A stretch of DNA of 64,000 nt from positions 62,001-126,000 of the forward strand of contig CAYSWA010000005.1 in the NCBI GenBank assembly GCA_964434535.1, given 5' to 3'. Numbering within the stretch: the first letter of the stretch is position 1; each line of letters opens with the position of its first letter. This document shows, piece after piece, positions 50,470 to 58,893 of this stretch. The position numbers were made by a program, and so were the translations under genes. Below the pieces are notes generated by a model that worked only from the letters and a program-made list of their open reading frames with translations, was not told the DNA's origin and ran no database searches. This stretch comes from SM23-32 sp964434535 (GTDB taxonomy: Bacteria > Planctomycetota > Brocadiia > SM23-32).

Positions 50470-50682
50470 ATGGCAAGGAAGTCGCAGAAAAGGACGAGCG
50501 AGGCCGCGACAGGCGCGCCGCCGTCCCGGTTGGATCTAATCAAACGGCGCCACCGCGAGCTGATCCTGAAGCCGCGCGAGGCGCTGGCGTCGGACTACGC
50601 CCACGAGTTCGAAGACCCTTTCGACGACGTCCTCGGGGCCGACCAGTTGGAGACCGAAGCGATGGCCTTCGGCCGCCTCTGA
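50470..50682 (+). CDS. Small orphan protein, function unknown
   Basis: This is a 70-residue protein. The N-terminal half is basic (MARKSQKRTSE, then LIKRRHRELILKPRE). The C-terminal half is acidic (HEFEDPFDDVLGADQLE). No cysteines, signal peptide or membrane helix are present. The ATG at 50470 has AGGAG about 11 nt upstream; the frame start at 50278 is less likely. It has its own promoter and ends 23 bp from the convergent holA. The charge split could suit binding to nucleic acid or a basic partner, but no function is claimed. Confidence 0.6.
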   Translation: MARKSQKRTSEAATGAPPSRLDLIKRRHRELILKPREALASDYAHEFEDPFDDVLGADQLETEAMAFGRL

Positions 50683-50705
50683 GGCGCCGCAGGCCCCCCC
50701 CGCCG

Positions 50706-51725
50706 CTACGCCTGGCAGAGCCGGGCGACCAGGTTCTCGACCCAAACCGTCTCCTCCTGCGTCCGCAGCGAGGAGGTCTTCGCGTCGACGTCCGCCAGGG
50801 CGAGGATCCGGAGCTGGCGGGCCAGGCGCTCCTCGCAGAGCCCCGGCAGGACCCTCAGGGCGCGCCGTACGGCGAAGGTGGGCACGCCCGTGCTGCGCGC
50901 GATCTGCCCTTCGCTTGCGCCCTTCGCGCGCTCCCTCTTGATCTGCCAGAGCCGCCGGGTCTGGAAGGCGAGCACCGAGATGATCCCCTCCCGGCTCTCG
51001 CCCCCGAGCAGCAGCTCCTCGCAGAGCCGGAGCGCCTCGACGGCGTCGCGCCGCCCGACCGCGTCGGCCAGGTTGAAGGCCGAGCGCGAGCGGGCCTGGG
51101 CCACCAGCAGCCCCACGTCCCGCTCGGCGATGGTGGCTTCGTTGCCGGCATGGGCGGCGAGCTTCTCCAGCTCGCTGTGGAGGCCCAGAAGGTCCGGCCC
51201 GACCGCCTCGACCAGGGCGTCGACGGCGCGCGGCGTTAGCTTCTTGCCCAGCCGCCCCGCTTCCTCGCGGAGCCAGCGCTTCGCGTCGTTCCAGGACGGG
51301 GCCTTGCAGTCCACCACCAGGCCCGCCTGCTCGACGGCTTTCAGCACGGCGCCCCGCCGGCCGGACCGCGAACCGCCCAGGCAGAGGATCAGCGTGCTGG
51401 TCGGGTTCGGATGGGCCAGGTAAGCGGTCAACTGCTCGGAGCAGGCGTCGGCGAAGGCGTCGCCCTTCTGCACAACCACCACGCGCCTCCCGGCCAGGCC
51501 CATGAAGGGGATGGTACGCAGCTCGTCGAAGACCTCGCTCGGGGCGGGCACGTCCTCATGGCGGCGCACCGTGCTGCCGGGCAGTTCCTCCGGCGCGCAC
51601 GCCTTCACCAGCAACTGCAGGCAACGGGAACGCAGGGACTCGTCGCCGCCGGCCAATGCGCAGGCGGGGCATTCGGCGGCCCCCGCCAGTTCCCGCTCCA
51701 GCGCCAGCGCTTTCACTGTGGCCAT
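50706..51725 (-). CDS. holA: DNA polymerase III delta subunit
   Basis: This clamp-loader wrench subunit has 339 residues and opens the sliding clamp. It lacks strong motifs but follows the HolA pattern. An N-terminal AAA-like domain has no Walker motifs (LAGGDESLRSRCLQ, FDELRTIPFMG, RRVVVVQKGDAF). WLREEAGRLGKKLTPRAVDALVEAVG and DLLGLHSELEKLAAHAG are typical of domain II. A C-terminal collar domain has FNLADAVGRRD and ISVLAFQTRRLWQI. The ATG at 51725 is clear. It follows the ankyrin gene on the same strand after a 76-bp gap with a hairpin. Confidence 0.9.
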   Translation of the reverse strand: MATVKALALERELAGAAECPACALAGGDESLRSRCLQLLVKACAPEELPGSTVRRHEDVPAPSEVFDELRTIPFMGLAGRRVVVVQKGDAFADACSEQLTAYLAHPNPTSTLILCLGGSRSGRRGAVLKAVEQAGLVVDCKAPSWNDAKRWLREEAGRLGKKLTPRAVDALVEAVGPDLLGLHSELEKLAAHAGNEATIAERDVGLLVAQARSRSAFNLADAVGRRDAVEALRLCEELLLGGESREGIISVLAFQTRRLWQIKRERAKGASEGQIARSTGVPTFAVRRALRVLPGLCEERLARQLRILALADVDAKTSSLRTQEETVWVENLVARLCQA

Positions 51726-51761
51726 GGGACGGGTGGTCGGGTTAGGGAGGTCCCCAAGCCG

Positions 51762-51779
51762 GGCGGGCCGGAGCCCGCC
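51762..51779 (-). terminator. Hairpin between the ankyrin gene and holA
   Basis: GGCGGGC (51762-51768) and GCCCGCC (51773-51779) form a 7-bp stem with a CGGA loop. A second inverted repeat (51795-51813) covers the ankyrin stop codon. Either may attenuate read-through into holA. No T-run is present. Confidence 0.35.
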
Positions 51780-51801
51780 GCTCGTCGGCCCCGGCCGGCC
51801 C

Positions 51802-53118
51802 TCACGGGGCCGGGCGGGCCTCCTGCTGGAGGTGCTGCAAGCCTTCCAGGTCGCCGTAATGCGTGCTCGTCACACTCTCGGCGCCGGCCTCGCGGAGGGC
51901 CTCGGCCACGGCTTCATGGCCTTCTTCGGCGGCCAGGTCGGCCGGGGTGCTGCCGTAGGTCGTGGCGGCGTGGACGTCAGCCCCATGTTCTATCAACACG
52001 CGGGCCACCTCGACATGCCCGAATCGTGCGGCCTCGTGCAGTGCGGTCAGGCGCGCGGGGGGGCAGGCGTGCACGTCGGCGCCGTGGGCCAGCAGCAGCC
52101 TGGCGGCCTCAACGCGGTCCCAGCGGGCCGCCACGTGCAGGGGGGTCATCATGTTCACGGTGCGGGCGTTGGGATCGGCCCCCTCTGTGAGCAGTCGCTG
52201 AAGGGTCTCCAGGTCTTCCTCGCAGACGGCGCCCAGCAGTGGCCCGCCGGGGGCATGCTCCCACATAGGCCGGGCGCCGTGCGAGCGGAGCAGATCGACC
52301 ATCTCGCGCTTCCCCTCAACGGCGGCCATGGCCAGCAGGCAGTAGCCGCCCGGCACGGGGAAGTCCGTCTCGGCGCCGTGCTCCAGCAGCATCTCGGCGC
52401 ACTCGCGGTAGCCCCGGCGCACGGCGTGGTAGAGGGGCGGCAGGCCGTCTCCGCGGTCCAGGTTCGGGTCGGCGCCGTGCTCCAGTAACATGCGCACAGC
52501 CTCGCGACGGTCACCCAGCACGGAGCCCAGCAGGGGCGTGCGGTTCCCCTCGCCCCGGGTGTTCGGATCGACGCCCATTTCGAGCAGCATCTCGATGTCC
52601 GCGAGGGAGCCCATCTTGAGCAGTGGGAAGATCGTCTGAGCGGCCTCTTCGTCCGGCCTCAACCTCGCGCCGTGCTCTTGCAGCACGCCCATAATGTCGC
52701 GGCGTCCCCCCCTCAGAGCGTCGACGACGGGCCTGGGGCTGCTTTCGGGGCCGCCTTCCGGATCGGCCCCATGCTCCAGCAACAGGCGCACCATGGCGAC
52801 ATCCGCGTACCTGGTGGCGAATGCCAGGGGAACCGCCCCGTCCGTGCGCGCCAGGTTCGGGTCCGCGCCGTGCTCCAGCAGGAAACGCACCATGCCTTTC
52901 CTGCCCTGAGTAACGGCCAGGAAGAGACCGCTGGAGTTGCCCGGGCCGACCGTGTCGACGTCGACGCCCTCATCCAGCATGGCCTGCACAGCGGCCACGT
53001 CTCCCTCGACGACGGCCCCGAGGAAGTCCTCGGTCACGTTCCGGCGTTCACACCCCGCAACGAAGAGCAGGGCGCCGGCGGACAGCAACACGGCGATGCG
53101 TCGCGCGACGGCGGTCAT
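51802..53118 (-). CDS. Ankyrin-repeat lipoprotein
   Basis: This 438-residue protein has a lipoprotein signal peptide (hydrophobic to ~20, lipidated C23 in VAGCER). About ten to eleven ankyrin units fill the rest. Typical cores are RFLLEHGADPNL, RLLLEHGADPEG, TPLHVAARWDRVEAARLLLAHGADV (as separate units) and TALHEAARFGHVEVARVLIEHGADV. One unit near 155-185 is degenerate. It would lie in the periplasm or on the outer membrane and bind a protein partner. The last ~25 residues are outside the repeats. Its own promoter and a hairpin leader are visible. No toxin or effector domain is attached. Confidence 0.9.
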   Translation of the reverse strand: MTAVARRIAVLLSAGALLFVAGCERRNVTEDFLGAVVEGDVAAVQAMLDEGVDVDTVGPGNSSGLFLAVTQGRKGMVRFLLEHGADPNLARTDGAVPLAFATRYADVAMVRLLLEHGADPEGGPESSPRPVVDALRGGRRDIMGVLQEHGARLRPDEEAAQTIFPLLKMGSLADIEMLLEMGVDPNTRGEGNRTPLLGSVLGDRREAVRMLLEHGADPNLDRGDGLPPLYHAVRRGYRECAEMLLEHGAETDFPVPGGYCLLAMAAVEGKREMVDLLRSHGARPMWEHAPGGPLLGAVCEEDLETLQRLLTEGADPNARTVNMMTPLHVAARWDRVEAARLLLAHGADVHACPPARLTALHEAARFGHVEVARVLIEHGADVHAATTYGSTPADLAAEEGHEAVAEALREAGAESVTSTHYGDLEGLQHLQQEARPAP

Positions 53119-53173
53119 TGTGTCCTCGACACGCTGGGATCGATGCGCAGGACGCGGCAGCGTCCTCTATGCG

Positions 53174-53202
53174 ATTCTAAGCCGTCCGCCGCCGTCGCGC
53201 AA
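53174..53202 (-). promoter_or_regulatory. Promoter and hairpin leader of the ankyrin lipoprotein gene
   Basis: On the minus strand TTGCGC (53202-53197) and TAGAAT (53179-53174) are 17 nt apart. The transcript leader holds a 7-bp hairpin (53149-53166; AGGACGC with GCGTCCT and a 4-nt loop). A GTGTC-GAG-GACAC palindrome covers the ribosome site just before the ATG, which could limit translation. Confidence 0.55.
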
Positions 53203-53224
53203 GTTCGCTGTCCGCCGGCGCCGC

Positions 53225-53253
53225 TTGACGAGGCGCGCCGGCGCGGGTATCCT
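53225..53253 (+). promoter_or_regulatory. Promoter of dapL
   Basis: TTGACG (53225-53230) and TATCCT (53248-53253) are 17 nt apart. The start near 53260 gives about a 50-nt leader with AGGAGAA before the ATG at 53310. It is divergent from the ankyrin promoter. Confidence 0.6.
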
Positions 53254-53309
53254 CGCCGCCCCGCGTGGGCTGGCCCGGTCCCCGCGCGGCCCCGTCAGGA
53301 GAACCGCCG

Positions 53310-54488
53310 ATGGACATCACGCCGCCCCAGCGCCTGCGCAGGCTGCCGCCCTACCTCTTCGCGGAGCTGCGGCGCAAGATGGCCGCCGCACGGGAGCGCG
53401 GCGTCCAGCTCATCAGCCTCGGCATCGGCGACCCCGACCGGCCCACGCCCGACGCGGTGATCGAGGAGCTCTGCCGCGCCGCCCGCGACGAGGCCGACCC
53501 CCACCGCCACCGCTACGGCTGCGACCAGCCGGCCGAGGAGTTCCCCGAGGCGGCCCGCGAGTTCTACCGCCGCCGCTTCGGCGTCTGCCTCGCCGAAGAC
53601 CAGCTCCTCACCACCATGGGCAGCAAGGACGCGATCGCCAAGTTCGCCCTCGCCACGCTGAACCCGGGCGAGCTGGCCCTCGCGCCCTGCCCCGGCTACC
53701 CGACCTACAACATCGGCCACGTCTTCGCCGGGGCGCTCACGTTCCGCGCGCCCCTGCTGCGGGAGAACGGCTTCCTGCCCGATCTGGACGCCGTCCCCCG
53801 CGAGGTGCGCCGTCTGGCCAGGCTGCTCTGGCTGAACTACCCCAACAACCCCACCACGGCCGTGGCCGACGTGGAGTTCTTCCAGCGCGCCGTCCGCTTC
53901 GCGCGCCAGAACGACCTGATCGTCGCCCACGACGCCGCCTACACCGAGAACACCTACGACGGCTACGCCGCCCCGAGCATCCTCCAGGTCGAGGGCGCCG
54001 ACGAGGTGGCCGTCGAGTTCTTCTCCCTGAGCAAGGCGTTCAACATGACCGGCTGGCGCGTCGGGTTCGTGGCGGGCAACGCCTCGGCCGTCACCGCCCT
54101 GCGCACGGTGAAGGAGAACATCGACAACGGCACGCCACGGCCGGTGCAGCTCGCCGCCGCCCGCGCGCTCTCGATGGCCGAGGAGCTGAGCCCGGCCGTC
54201 AACGCCGTCTACCGCCGCCGGCGCGACATGGTGGTGGACGCCCTGAACCGGGCCGGCTGGGCGCTCCAGCCGCCGAAGGGCACCATCTACGTCTGGGCGC
54301 CAGTGCCCGAGCGCTACGACGGGTCGAGCGCCGCCTTCGCCGAGGACCTGCTGGAGCGCAGCGGCGTGCTCGTCACGCCCGGGCTCGGCTACGGCGAGTG
54401 GGGCGAGGGCTACTTCCGCATCTCGCTGACCTACCCCGACGAAGTGCTCGGGGAAGCCGTCTCGCGCATCGCCGAGTTGCCGTTCTGA
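53310..54488 (+). CDS. dapL: Class I/II aminotransferase, likely LL-diaminopimelate aminotransferase
   Basis: This PLP enzyme of 392 residues probably converts tetrahydrodipicolinate directly to LL-diaminopimelate in lysine and peptidoglycan synthesis. The N-terminal PPYLFAELRRKM and ISLGIGDPDRPTP match DapL-type and related enzymes. PLP contacts include CPGYPTYN, NYPNNPTTAV and the Schiff-base lysine K242 in SLSKAFNMTGWRVGF. DapL is common in planctomycetes, chlamydiae, cyanobacteria and several anaerobes. Related enzymes acting on aspartate or aromatic amino acids share these motifs, so the substrate is probable rather than certain. Start codon and ribosome site are clear. Confidence 0.83.
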   Translation: MDITPPQRLRRLPPYLFAELRRKMAAARERGVQLISLGIGDPDRPTPDAVIEELCRAARDEADPHRHRYGCDQPAEEFPEAAREFYRRRFGVCLAEDQLLTTMGSKDAIAKFALATLNPGELALAPCPGYPTYNIGHVFAGALTFRAPLLRENGFLPDLDAVPREVRRLARLLWLNYPNNPTTAVADVEFFQRAVRFARQNDLIVAHDAAYTENTYDGYAAPSILQVEGADEVAVEFFSLSKAFNMTGWRVGFVAGNASAVTALRTVKENIDNGTPRPVQLAAARALSMAEELSPAVNAVYRRRRDMVVDALNRAGWALQPPKGTIYVWAPVPERYDGSSAAFAEDLLERSGVLVTPGLGYGEWGEGYFRISLTYPDEVLGEAVSRIAELPF

Positions 54489-54542
54489 GCCGTCGCGCCG
54501 CCGCCCGTGCGCCCGCGCACGACGTCCACTACAATGGGCGCC

Positions 54543-55382
54543 ATGCTGGAGAACACCTTCTGCCACATGCCGGGCGTCGGGCCCCGGACCGAGCGGCGCC
54601 TCTGGGTCGCGGGCGTGCGTTGCTGGGCCGACGCCTCGCCGGAAGCCCTCGCCTGCCTCGACCCTTCCCGGGCAGACGTCGTGGCCCGCCACGCCGTCGA
54701 GTCCGCCGGCCGGCTGGCCCGCCAGGACGCCCGCTACTTCGCCGAGCGCCTTCCCGGCCGCGAGCACTGGCGCCTCTTCCCAGCGTTCCGCCACTCGGTC
54801 GCCTACCTGGACATCGAGACCACCGGCCTCGGCGGCCCGTGCGACTACATCACCACCATCGCCCTCTACGACGGCCACAGCCTGCGCCACTACGTCCACG
54901 GGGAGAACCTGGACGAGTTCCCCGACGACGTGCGCGACTACCGGCTGCTGGTCACCTACAACGGGAAGACCTTCGACGTGCCGTTCCTGCGCCGGCAGTT
55001 CGGGATCCGCCTGGACCAGGCCCACGTGGACCTGCGCTACGTGCTGCACGGCCTCGGCTACAAGGGCGGCCTGAAGGGCTGCGAGAGGCAGCTCGGGCTC
55101 GACCGGGGCGAGCTGGCCGGTGTGGACGGCTACTTCGCCGTGATCCTGTGGCGCGACTACCTGGTCGGCGGCAACGAGCGGGCGCTGGAGACCTTGCTCG
55201 CCTACAACGTGCAGGACACGGTGAACCTGGAGACGCTGATGGTGATGGCCTACAACATGAAGGCGGCGGCCCTGCCCCTGGGCGGCCTGCGCACGATCCC
55301 GCTCCCGCCGCAGCCGCCCTCCCCCTTCCAGCCGGACCGTTCCACCATCCGGCGCCTCCGCGACTGCTACTTCGCCCCATGA
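54543..55382 (+). CDS. RNase H-fold exonuclease-like protein (YprB type)
   Basis: This is a 279-residue protein. The N-terminal MPGVGPRTERRLW resembles a helix-hairpin-helix. The exonuclease core has YLDIETTGL (D90, E92), VTYNGKTFDVPFL (D145) and YNVQDTVNLETLM, which together supply the acidic metal ligands of a DEDD-type nuclease. It lacks the helicase or polymerase parts found in larger relatives. The start is uncertain between 54534 and 54543. A TACAAT at 54530-54535 would place the transcript start at the ATG itself, suggesting leaderless translation. Confidence 0.85.
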   Translation: MLENTFCHMPGVGPRTERRLWVAGVRCWADASPEALACLDPSRADVVARHAVESAGRLARQDARYFAERLPGREHWRLFPAFRHSVAYLDIETTGLGGPCDYITTIALYDGHSLRHYVHGENLDEFPDDVRDYRLLVTYNGKTFDVPFLRRQFGIRLDQAHVDLRYVLHGLGYKGGLKGCERQLGLDRGELAGVDGYFAVILWRDYLVGGNERALETLLAYNVQDTVNLETLMVMAYNMKAAALPLGGLRTIPLPPQPPSPFQPDRSTIRRLRDCYFAP

Positions 55383-55501
55383 CGGCTCCGTGAAGCAAAC
55401 GCGACCGTTCCGTCAGCCCGTCGGAGCCGTGCGGGCCGCGCAGATGGCGCTGATGCCGGCCCAGGTGAAGCCGCGCCGATGGCGCGCGCGCCGTTGCAGA
55501 G

Positions 55502-55517
55502 AGGGCCGAAAGGCCCT
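55502..55517 (+). terminator. Stem-loop with GAAA tetraloop after the exonuclease gene
   Basis: AGGGCC and GGCCCT flank a GAAA loop, a very stable 6-bp hairpin 120 bp past the stop. No T-run follows. The surrounding gap (55383-55672) contains no convincing gene. Confidence 0.4.
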
Positions 55518-55569
55518 GACCCGACTGACCGAGTGGTCCCTGACACTTGGGATTATGGGCCGGGGTCCG

Positions 55570-55618
55570 GTGGCACGGGCTTCCAGCCCGTGAATCATGG
55601 CCAGGATGGCCATGCCAC
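55570..55618. repeat. Composite palindromic repeat (two hairpins within an outer stem)
   Basis: The outer arms GTGGC (55570-55574) and GCCAC (55614-55618) enclose two hairpins. These are CACGGGC/GCCCGTG (55574-55592, loop TTCCA) and CATGGCC/GGCCATG (55596-55614, loop AGGAT). The whole can fold as a three-way junction. A partial relative beginning GTGGCACGGGC and lacking the second hairpin is at 60950-60969. Repeats of this look are frequent between genes in planctomycete-like genomes (recollection, not checked). Confidence 0.6.
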
Positions 55619-55672
55619 ACTAAGACGGCCACCGGTAGAATCAAAAGTCACAGGCCACGAGGAGAACCGACC

Positions 55673-57454
55673 ATGCCCGACCTGAACAGTCGCCCCATGC
55701 TCATGGGCACGCGCGGCGCCGTCACCTCCGGCCACTACCTGGCCACCGAGGCCGGCTGGCGCATCGCCCGCGCCGGCGGCAACGCCGTCGACGTCGCCGC
55801 CGCCGTCTGCTTCTGCCTGACGCTGCTCGAGCCGCGCGACACCACGCCCGGCGGCGAGGCGCCGACTCTCATCTACGTGGCCGCCGAGAAGAAGGTCTAC
55901 GCCCTCAGCGGCGTCGGCTGGGCGCCGGAGGCGCTCACCGTCGACTGGTGCCGCACGCACGGCCTCGACCTGATCCCCGGCGACGGCTACGTGCCGGCCT
56001 GCGTGCCGTCGGTCGTCGGCACGTGGGCGCTGGCGCTGGAACGGTTCGGCACGATGGGCTTCGCCGAGGTCACCGCCCCGGTCGTCGAGCTCGCCGAGCG
56101 CGGCTTCCCCGTCTACCCGGCGTTGCGCAAGGCGATCGCCGCCAACCGGGAGCGGTGGCGGGAACGCTACCCCTCCACCTGCGAGGTCTACCTGGCCGCC
56201 GGGCGCGTGCCGGAGGTAGGCGAGCTGCTGCGCAACCCGGACTTCGCCGACGCCTTCCGCCTGATGGCGCGGGCCGAGGAGCGCGCCGCCGGCGGACGCG
56301 CGGCCGGCATCCGCGCGGCGCGGGACGCCTTCTACCGGGGCGAGATCGCCGAGCGCATCGTCTCGTTCATCCACGAGAACCCCGCGCCCGACGACGCCGG
56401 CGGCTGCCACGCCGGCCTGCTGTCGCTGGAGGACATGGCCGGCTGGGAGCCGCGCCTCGAGGAACCCGTCACCCTCGAGCACGAGGGACTCACCGTCCAC
56501 AAGTGCCCCACGTGGACGCAGGGGCCGGTCTTCCTCCAGCAGCTCGCGCTCGTGCGCGGCTTCGACCTGCGGGCCATGGGCGCCGGCTCGGCGCAGTATA
56601 TGCACACGGTGATCGAGTGCGCCAAGCTCGCCTTCGCCGACCGCGAGGCATACTACGGCGACCCGCTCTTCGACGACGTGCCGTTCGACGTGCTGCTCGG
56701 CCAGGACTACAACGCCGCCCGCCGCGCGCTCGTGGGCGATGAGGCGAGCACGGAGATGCGCCCCGGCGACGTGGGTCGGGGCTTCCCCGAGTACGCGACG
56801 CGCGGCGTGCGCGAGGACAACCGCCTGGCCCTCGGCCTCGCCGGCGAGCCGGGCACGTGCGGCGCGAACCACGACCGCGACACCTCGCACCTGGACGTGG
56901 TCGACTCGGCGGGCAACATGGTCGCCTCGACGCCGAGCGGCGGCTGGTTCTCCAGCTCGCCGGTCATCCCCGGCTGCGGCTTTCCGCTCGGCACGCGGGC
57001 GCAGATGTTCTACCTGAACCCCGAGCGGCCGAACGCGCTGGAGCCCCGCAAGCGCCCCCGCGCCACGCTCACCCCCACCGTCGTCACCCGCGGCGGCGAG
57101 CCCTTCATGGCCTTCGGCATGCGGGGCGGCGACATCCAGGACCAGCAGAGCCTGCACTTCTTCCTCAACCACGTCGAGTTCGGCATGGACGTGCAGTCGG
57201 CGCTCGACGCGCCGGACTTCCACGTGCTCGACTTCCCCAACTCCTTCTACCCGCGCGGGCGGGCGCCGGGCAAGGTATTCGTGCTCGGCGAGCTGGCGCC
57301 CGAAGTGGCGGACGATCTGGAGCGGCGCGGGCACCGCATCGAGCCGGTGACGGAGGGCAGCAACCTGATGGGCATCCGCGTCGACGCCGAGCAGGGCGTG
57401 CTGATGGCCGGGGTGCGCTCCAGCGGCGAGCACGCCTACGCCCTGGCCTGGTGA
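55673..57454 (+). CDS. Gamma-glutamyltransferase family protein
   Basis: This 593-residue Ntn-hydrolase precursor cleaves or transfers gamma-glutamyl groups, for example from glutathione. It would be auto-processed at T404 in DRDTSHLDVVD. ARAGGNAVDVAAAVCFCLTLLEP and GGEAPTL near the N-terminus are family signatures. SGGWFSSSPVIPG and KRPRATLTPTVV lie in the small subunit. No clear signal peptide is seen, so it may be cytoplasmic, unlike most GGTs. The start has GAGGAG upstream and follows the palindromic repeat by 55 bp; a lone TAGAAT (55636) may be its -10. Substrate range is open, as the family also includes acylases. Confidence 0.88.
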   Translation: MPDLNSRPMLMGTRGAVTSGHYLATEAGWRIARAGGNAVDVAAAVCFCLTLLEPRDTTPGGEAPTLIYVAAEKKVYALSGVGWAPEALTVDWCRTHGLDLIPGDGYVPACVPSVVGTWALALERFGTMGFAEVTAPVVELAERGFPVYPALRKAIAANRERWRERYPSTCEVYLAAGRVPEVGELLRNPDFADAFRLMARAEERAAGGRAAGIRAARDAFYRGEIAERIVSFIHENPAPDDAGGCHAGLLSLEDMAGWEPRLEEPVTLEHEGLTVHKCPTWTQGPVFLQQLALVRGFDLRAMGAGSAQYMHTVIECAKLAFADREAYYGDPLFDDVPFDVLLGQDYNAARRALVGDEASTEMRPGDVGRGFPEYATRGVREDNRLALGLAGEPGTCGANHDRDTSHLDVVDSAGNMVASTPSGGWFSSSPVIPGCGFPLGTRAQMFYLNPERPNALEPRKRPRATLTPTVVTRGGEPFMAFGMRGGDIQDQQSLHFFLNHVEFGMDVQSALDAPDFHVLDFPNSFYPRGRAPGKVFVLGELAPEVADDLERRGHRIEPVTEGSNLMGIRVDAEQGVLMAGVRSSGEHAYALAW

Positions 57455-57475
57455 GCCCCGCCGCCGGCCGGCGGC

Positions 57476-57504
57476 TTGACTGCGGGGCGGCCCGGCCGTA
57501 GATT
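57476..57504 (+). promoter_or_regulatory. Promoter of the GH30-like gene
   Basis: TTGACT (57476-57481) and TAGATT (57499-57504) lie 17 nt apart, only 22 bp after the previous stop. The start near 57511 leaves about a 27-nt leader with AAGGAGA. Confidence 0.6.
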
Positions 57505-57537
57505 CACCGCAGATCCCGACGGGAAGGAGATGGCCCC

Positions 57538-58863
57538 ATGTCCGCACAGATGATGATCGTCTCGGTCGCCGCGCTCCTCTGGCTGGCCGGCCTCGCGCTG
57601 GCCGGCGAGATTCGCGTCGACGGCTCGGCCACGCACCAGACCATCGACGGCTTCGGCGCGTTCGGCGGGCGGGACGTGAACTGGCACGACCCGGAGCGCT
57701 GGTTCACCGACGAGTTCCTCGACCTCGTCATCGACGACCTGGGCCTGACCATTCACCGCAACGAGTACTATCCGGAGGGCGACGATCAGGACACGCAGTT
57801 CAGGGCGCAGGTGCCGCTGCTGAAGGCCCTGAAAGCGAAGGCCGAGCAGAGCGGCGAGCTGCTGAAGTTCTTCGTCGCCTTCTGGACGCCCCCGGCGCGG
57901 CTGAAAGAGAACGCGAGCCACAAGGACGGCGGCCACGTGCTGCCCGAGCACTACGACGAAGTCGGCCGGTTCGCCGTCCAATGCCTCCAGGACTACGCCT
58001 CCATCGGCATCGACGTCTACGCCCTGAGCCTCCAGAACGAGCCGGGCTTCGCGACCTTCTACAACTCCTGCGTCTACACGCCCGCGCAGTACCGGGACAT
58101 GCTCAAGGTCGCCGGCCCGATCATCAAGGAGCGCTTCCCCGACGTCAGGCTCCTCGGCGCCGAGCACATGCTCTACTCCTACGAGGAGCCCGCCGAGTCC
58201 TACGAAGGCGTCATCATCGCCGACCCCGAGCCCGAGCACTGGATCGACATCTGGGCCTGCCACGGCTACAACAAGGACGGGCAGACGCCCGACCCCGAGT
58301 CGACCGAGGCCCGGCTCTGGGGGGCAGCCCGCGAGCTGACCCGGCCGACCGGCAAGCCCTTCTGGATGACCGAGACCGGCGGCTACGAGGACACCTGGCC
58401 CGACGCGGAGGAGATGGCCACGGCCATCTACGCCGCGCTCAGGTACGGGGACTGCTCGGCGTGGGTCTGGTGGCAGCTCAGCGAAGCCGGCGGCGGCATG
58501 CACTCCCTCATGACGCTCGGCGAGCCGACCAGGCGTTATTACGTCGCCAGGCAGTTCTATCGCTACATCCGACCCGGCGCCGTGCGCGTCGACTGCGAGA
58601 CGGGCGACGAGGAGCTCTTCGCCGTCGCCTTCGTCCATCCCGGCCAGCGCACGCTCACCATCGTGCTCATCAACACGGCGGACGGGGCGAAGTCGCTGCC
58701 GCTGAAGGTCAGCGGCCCGATCGCGCCGGAGGGGCTCGCCGTCTGCCGCACATCGGCCCAGGAGGACGGCGTCGAGGCCGGCACGGTGGCCTCAGGGGGC
58801 ACGGTCGAGCTCCCCCCGCACAGCGTCACCACGCTGCACGGCACGGCCGGCCCGGCCCAGTAG
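57538..58863 (+). CDS. Secreted glycoside hydrolase family 30-like enzyme
   Basis: This 441-residue protein has a signal peptide (to about residue 22, LALAGE). The TIM-barrel begins TIDGFGAFGG, a GH30 hallmark. FWTPPARLKENAS, the acid/base E168 in SLQNEPGF and the nucleophile E279 in WMTETGGY are in the expected places. SAWVWWQLS and a C-terminal beta-sandwich (~345-435) complete the layout. GH30 includes glucuronoxylanases, beta-glucosidases and fucosidases; the subfamily cannot be decided. It was probably secreted to act on plant or algal polysaccharide or the cell's own glycan. The next gene starts 30 bp later. Confidence 0.88.
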   Translation: MSAQMMIVSVAALLWLAGLALAGEIRVDGSATHQTIDGFGAFGGRDVNWHDPERWFTDEFLDLVIDDLGLTIHRNEYYPEGDDQDTQFRAQVPLLKALKAKAEQSGELLKFFVAFWTPPARLKENASHKDGGHVLPEHYDEVGRFAVQCLQDYASIGIDVYALSLQNEPGFATFYNSCVYTPAQYRDMLKVAGPIIKERFPDVRLLGAEHMLYSYEEPAESYEGVIIADPEPEHWIDIWACHGYNKDGQTPDPESTEARLWGAARELTRPTGKPFWMTETGGYEDTWPDAEEMATAIYAALRYGDCSAWVWWQLSEAGGGMHSLMTLGEPTRRYYVARQFYRYIRPGAVRVDCETGDEELFAVAFVHPGQRTLTIVLINTADGAKSLPLKVSGPIAPEGLAVCRTSAQEDGVEAGTVASGGTVELPPHSVTTLHGTAGPAQ

Positions 58864-58893
58864 CCGGCGCGGCGGCGGATGCGAGGTCAGCCC

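Noticed and set aside
55390..55593. Short ORF of 67 codons before the gamma-glutamyltransferase gene
   Set aside because: It runs through a stem-loop and into the palindromic repeat, has no ribosome site and no recognisable sequence.
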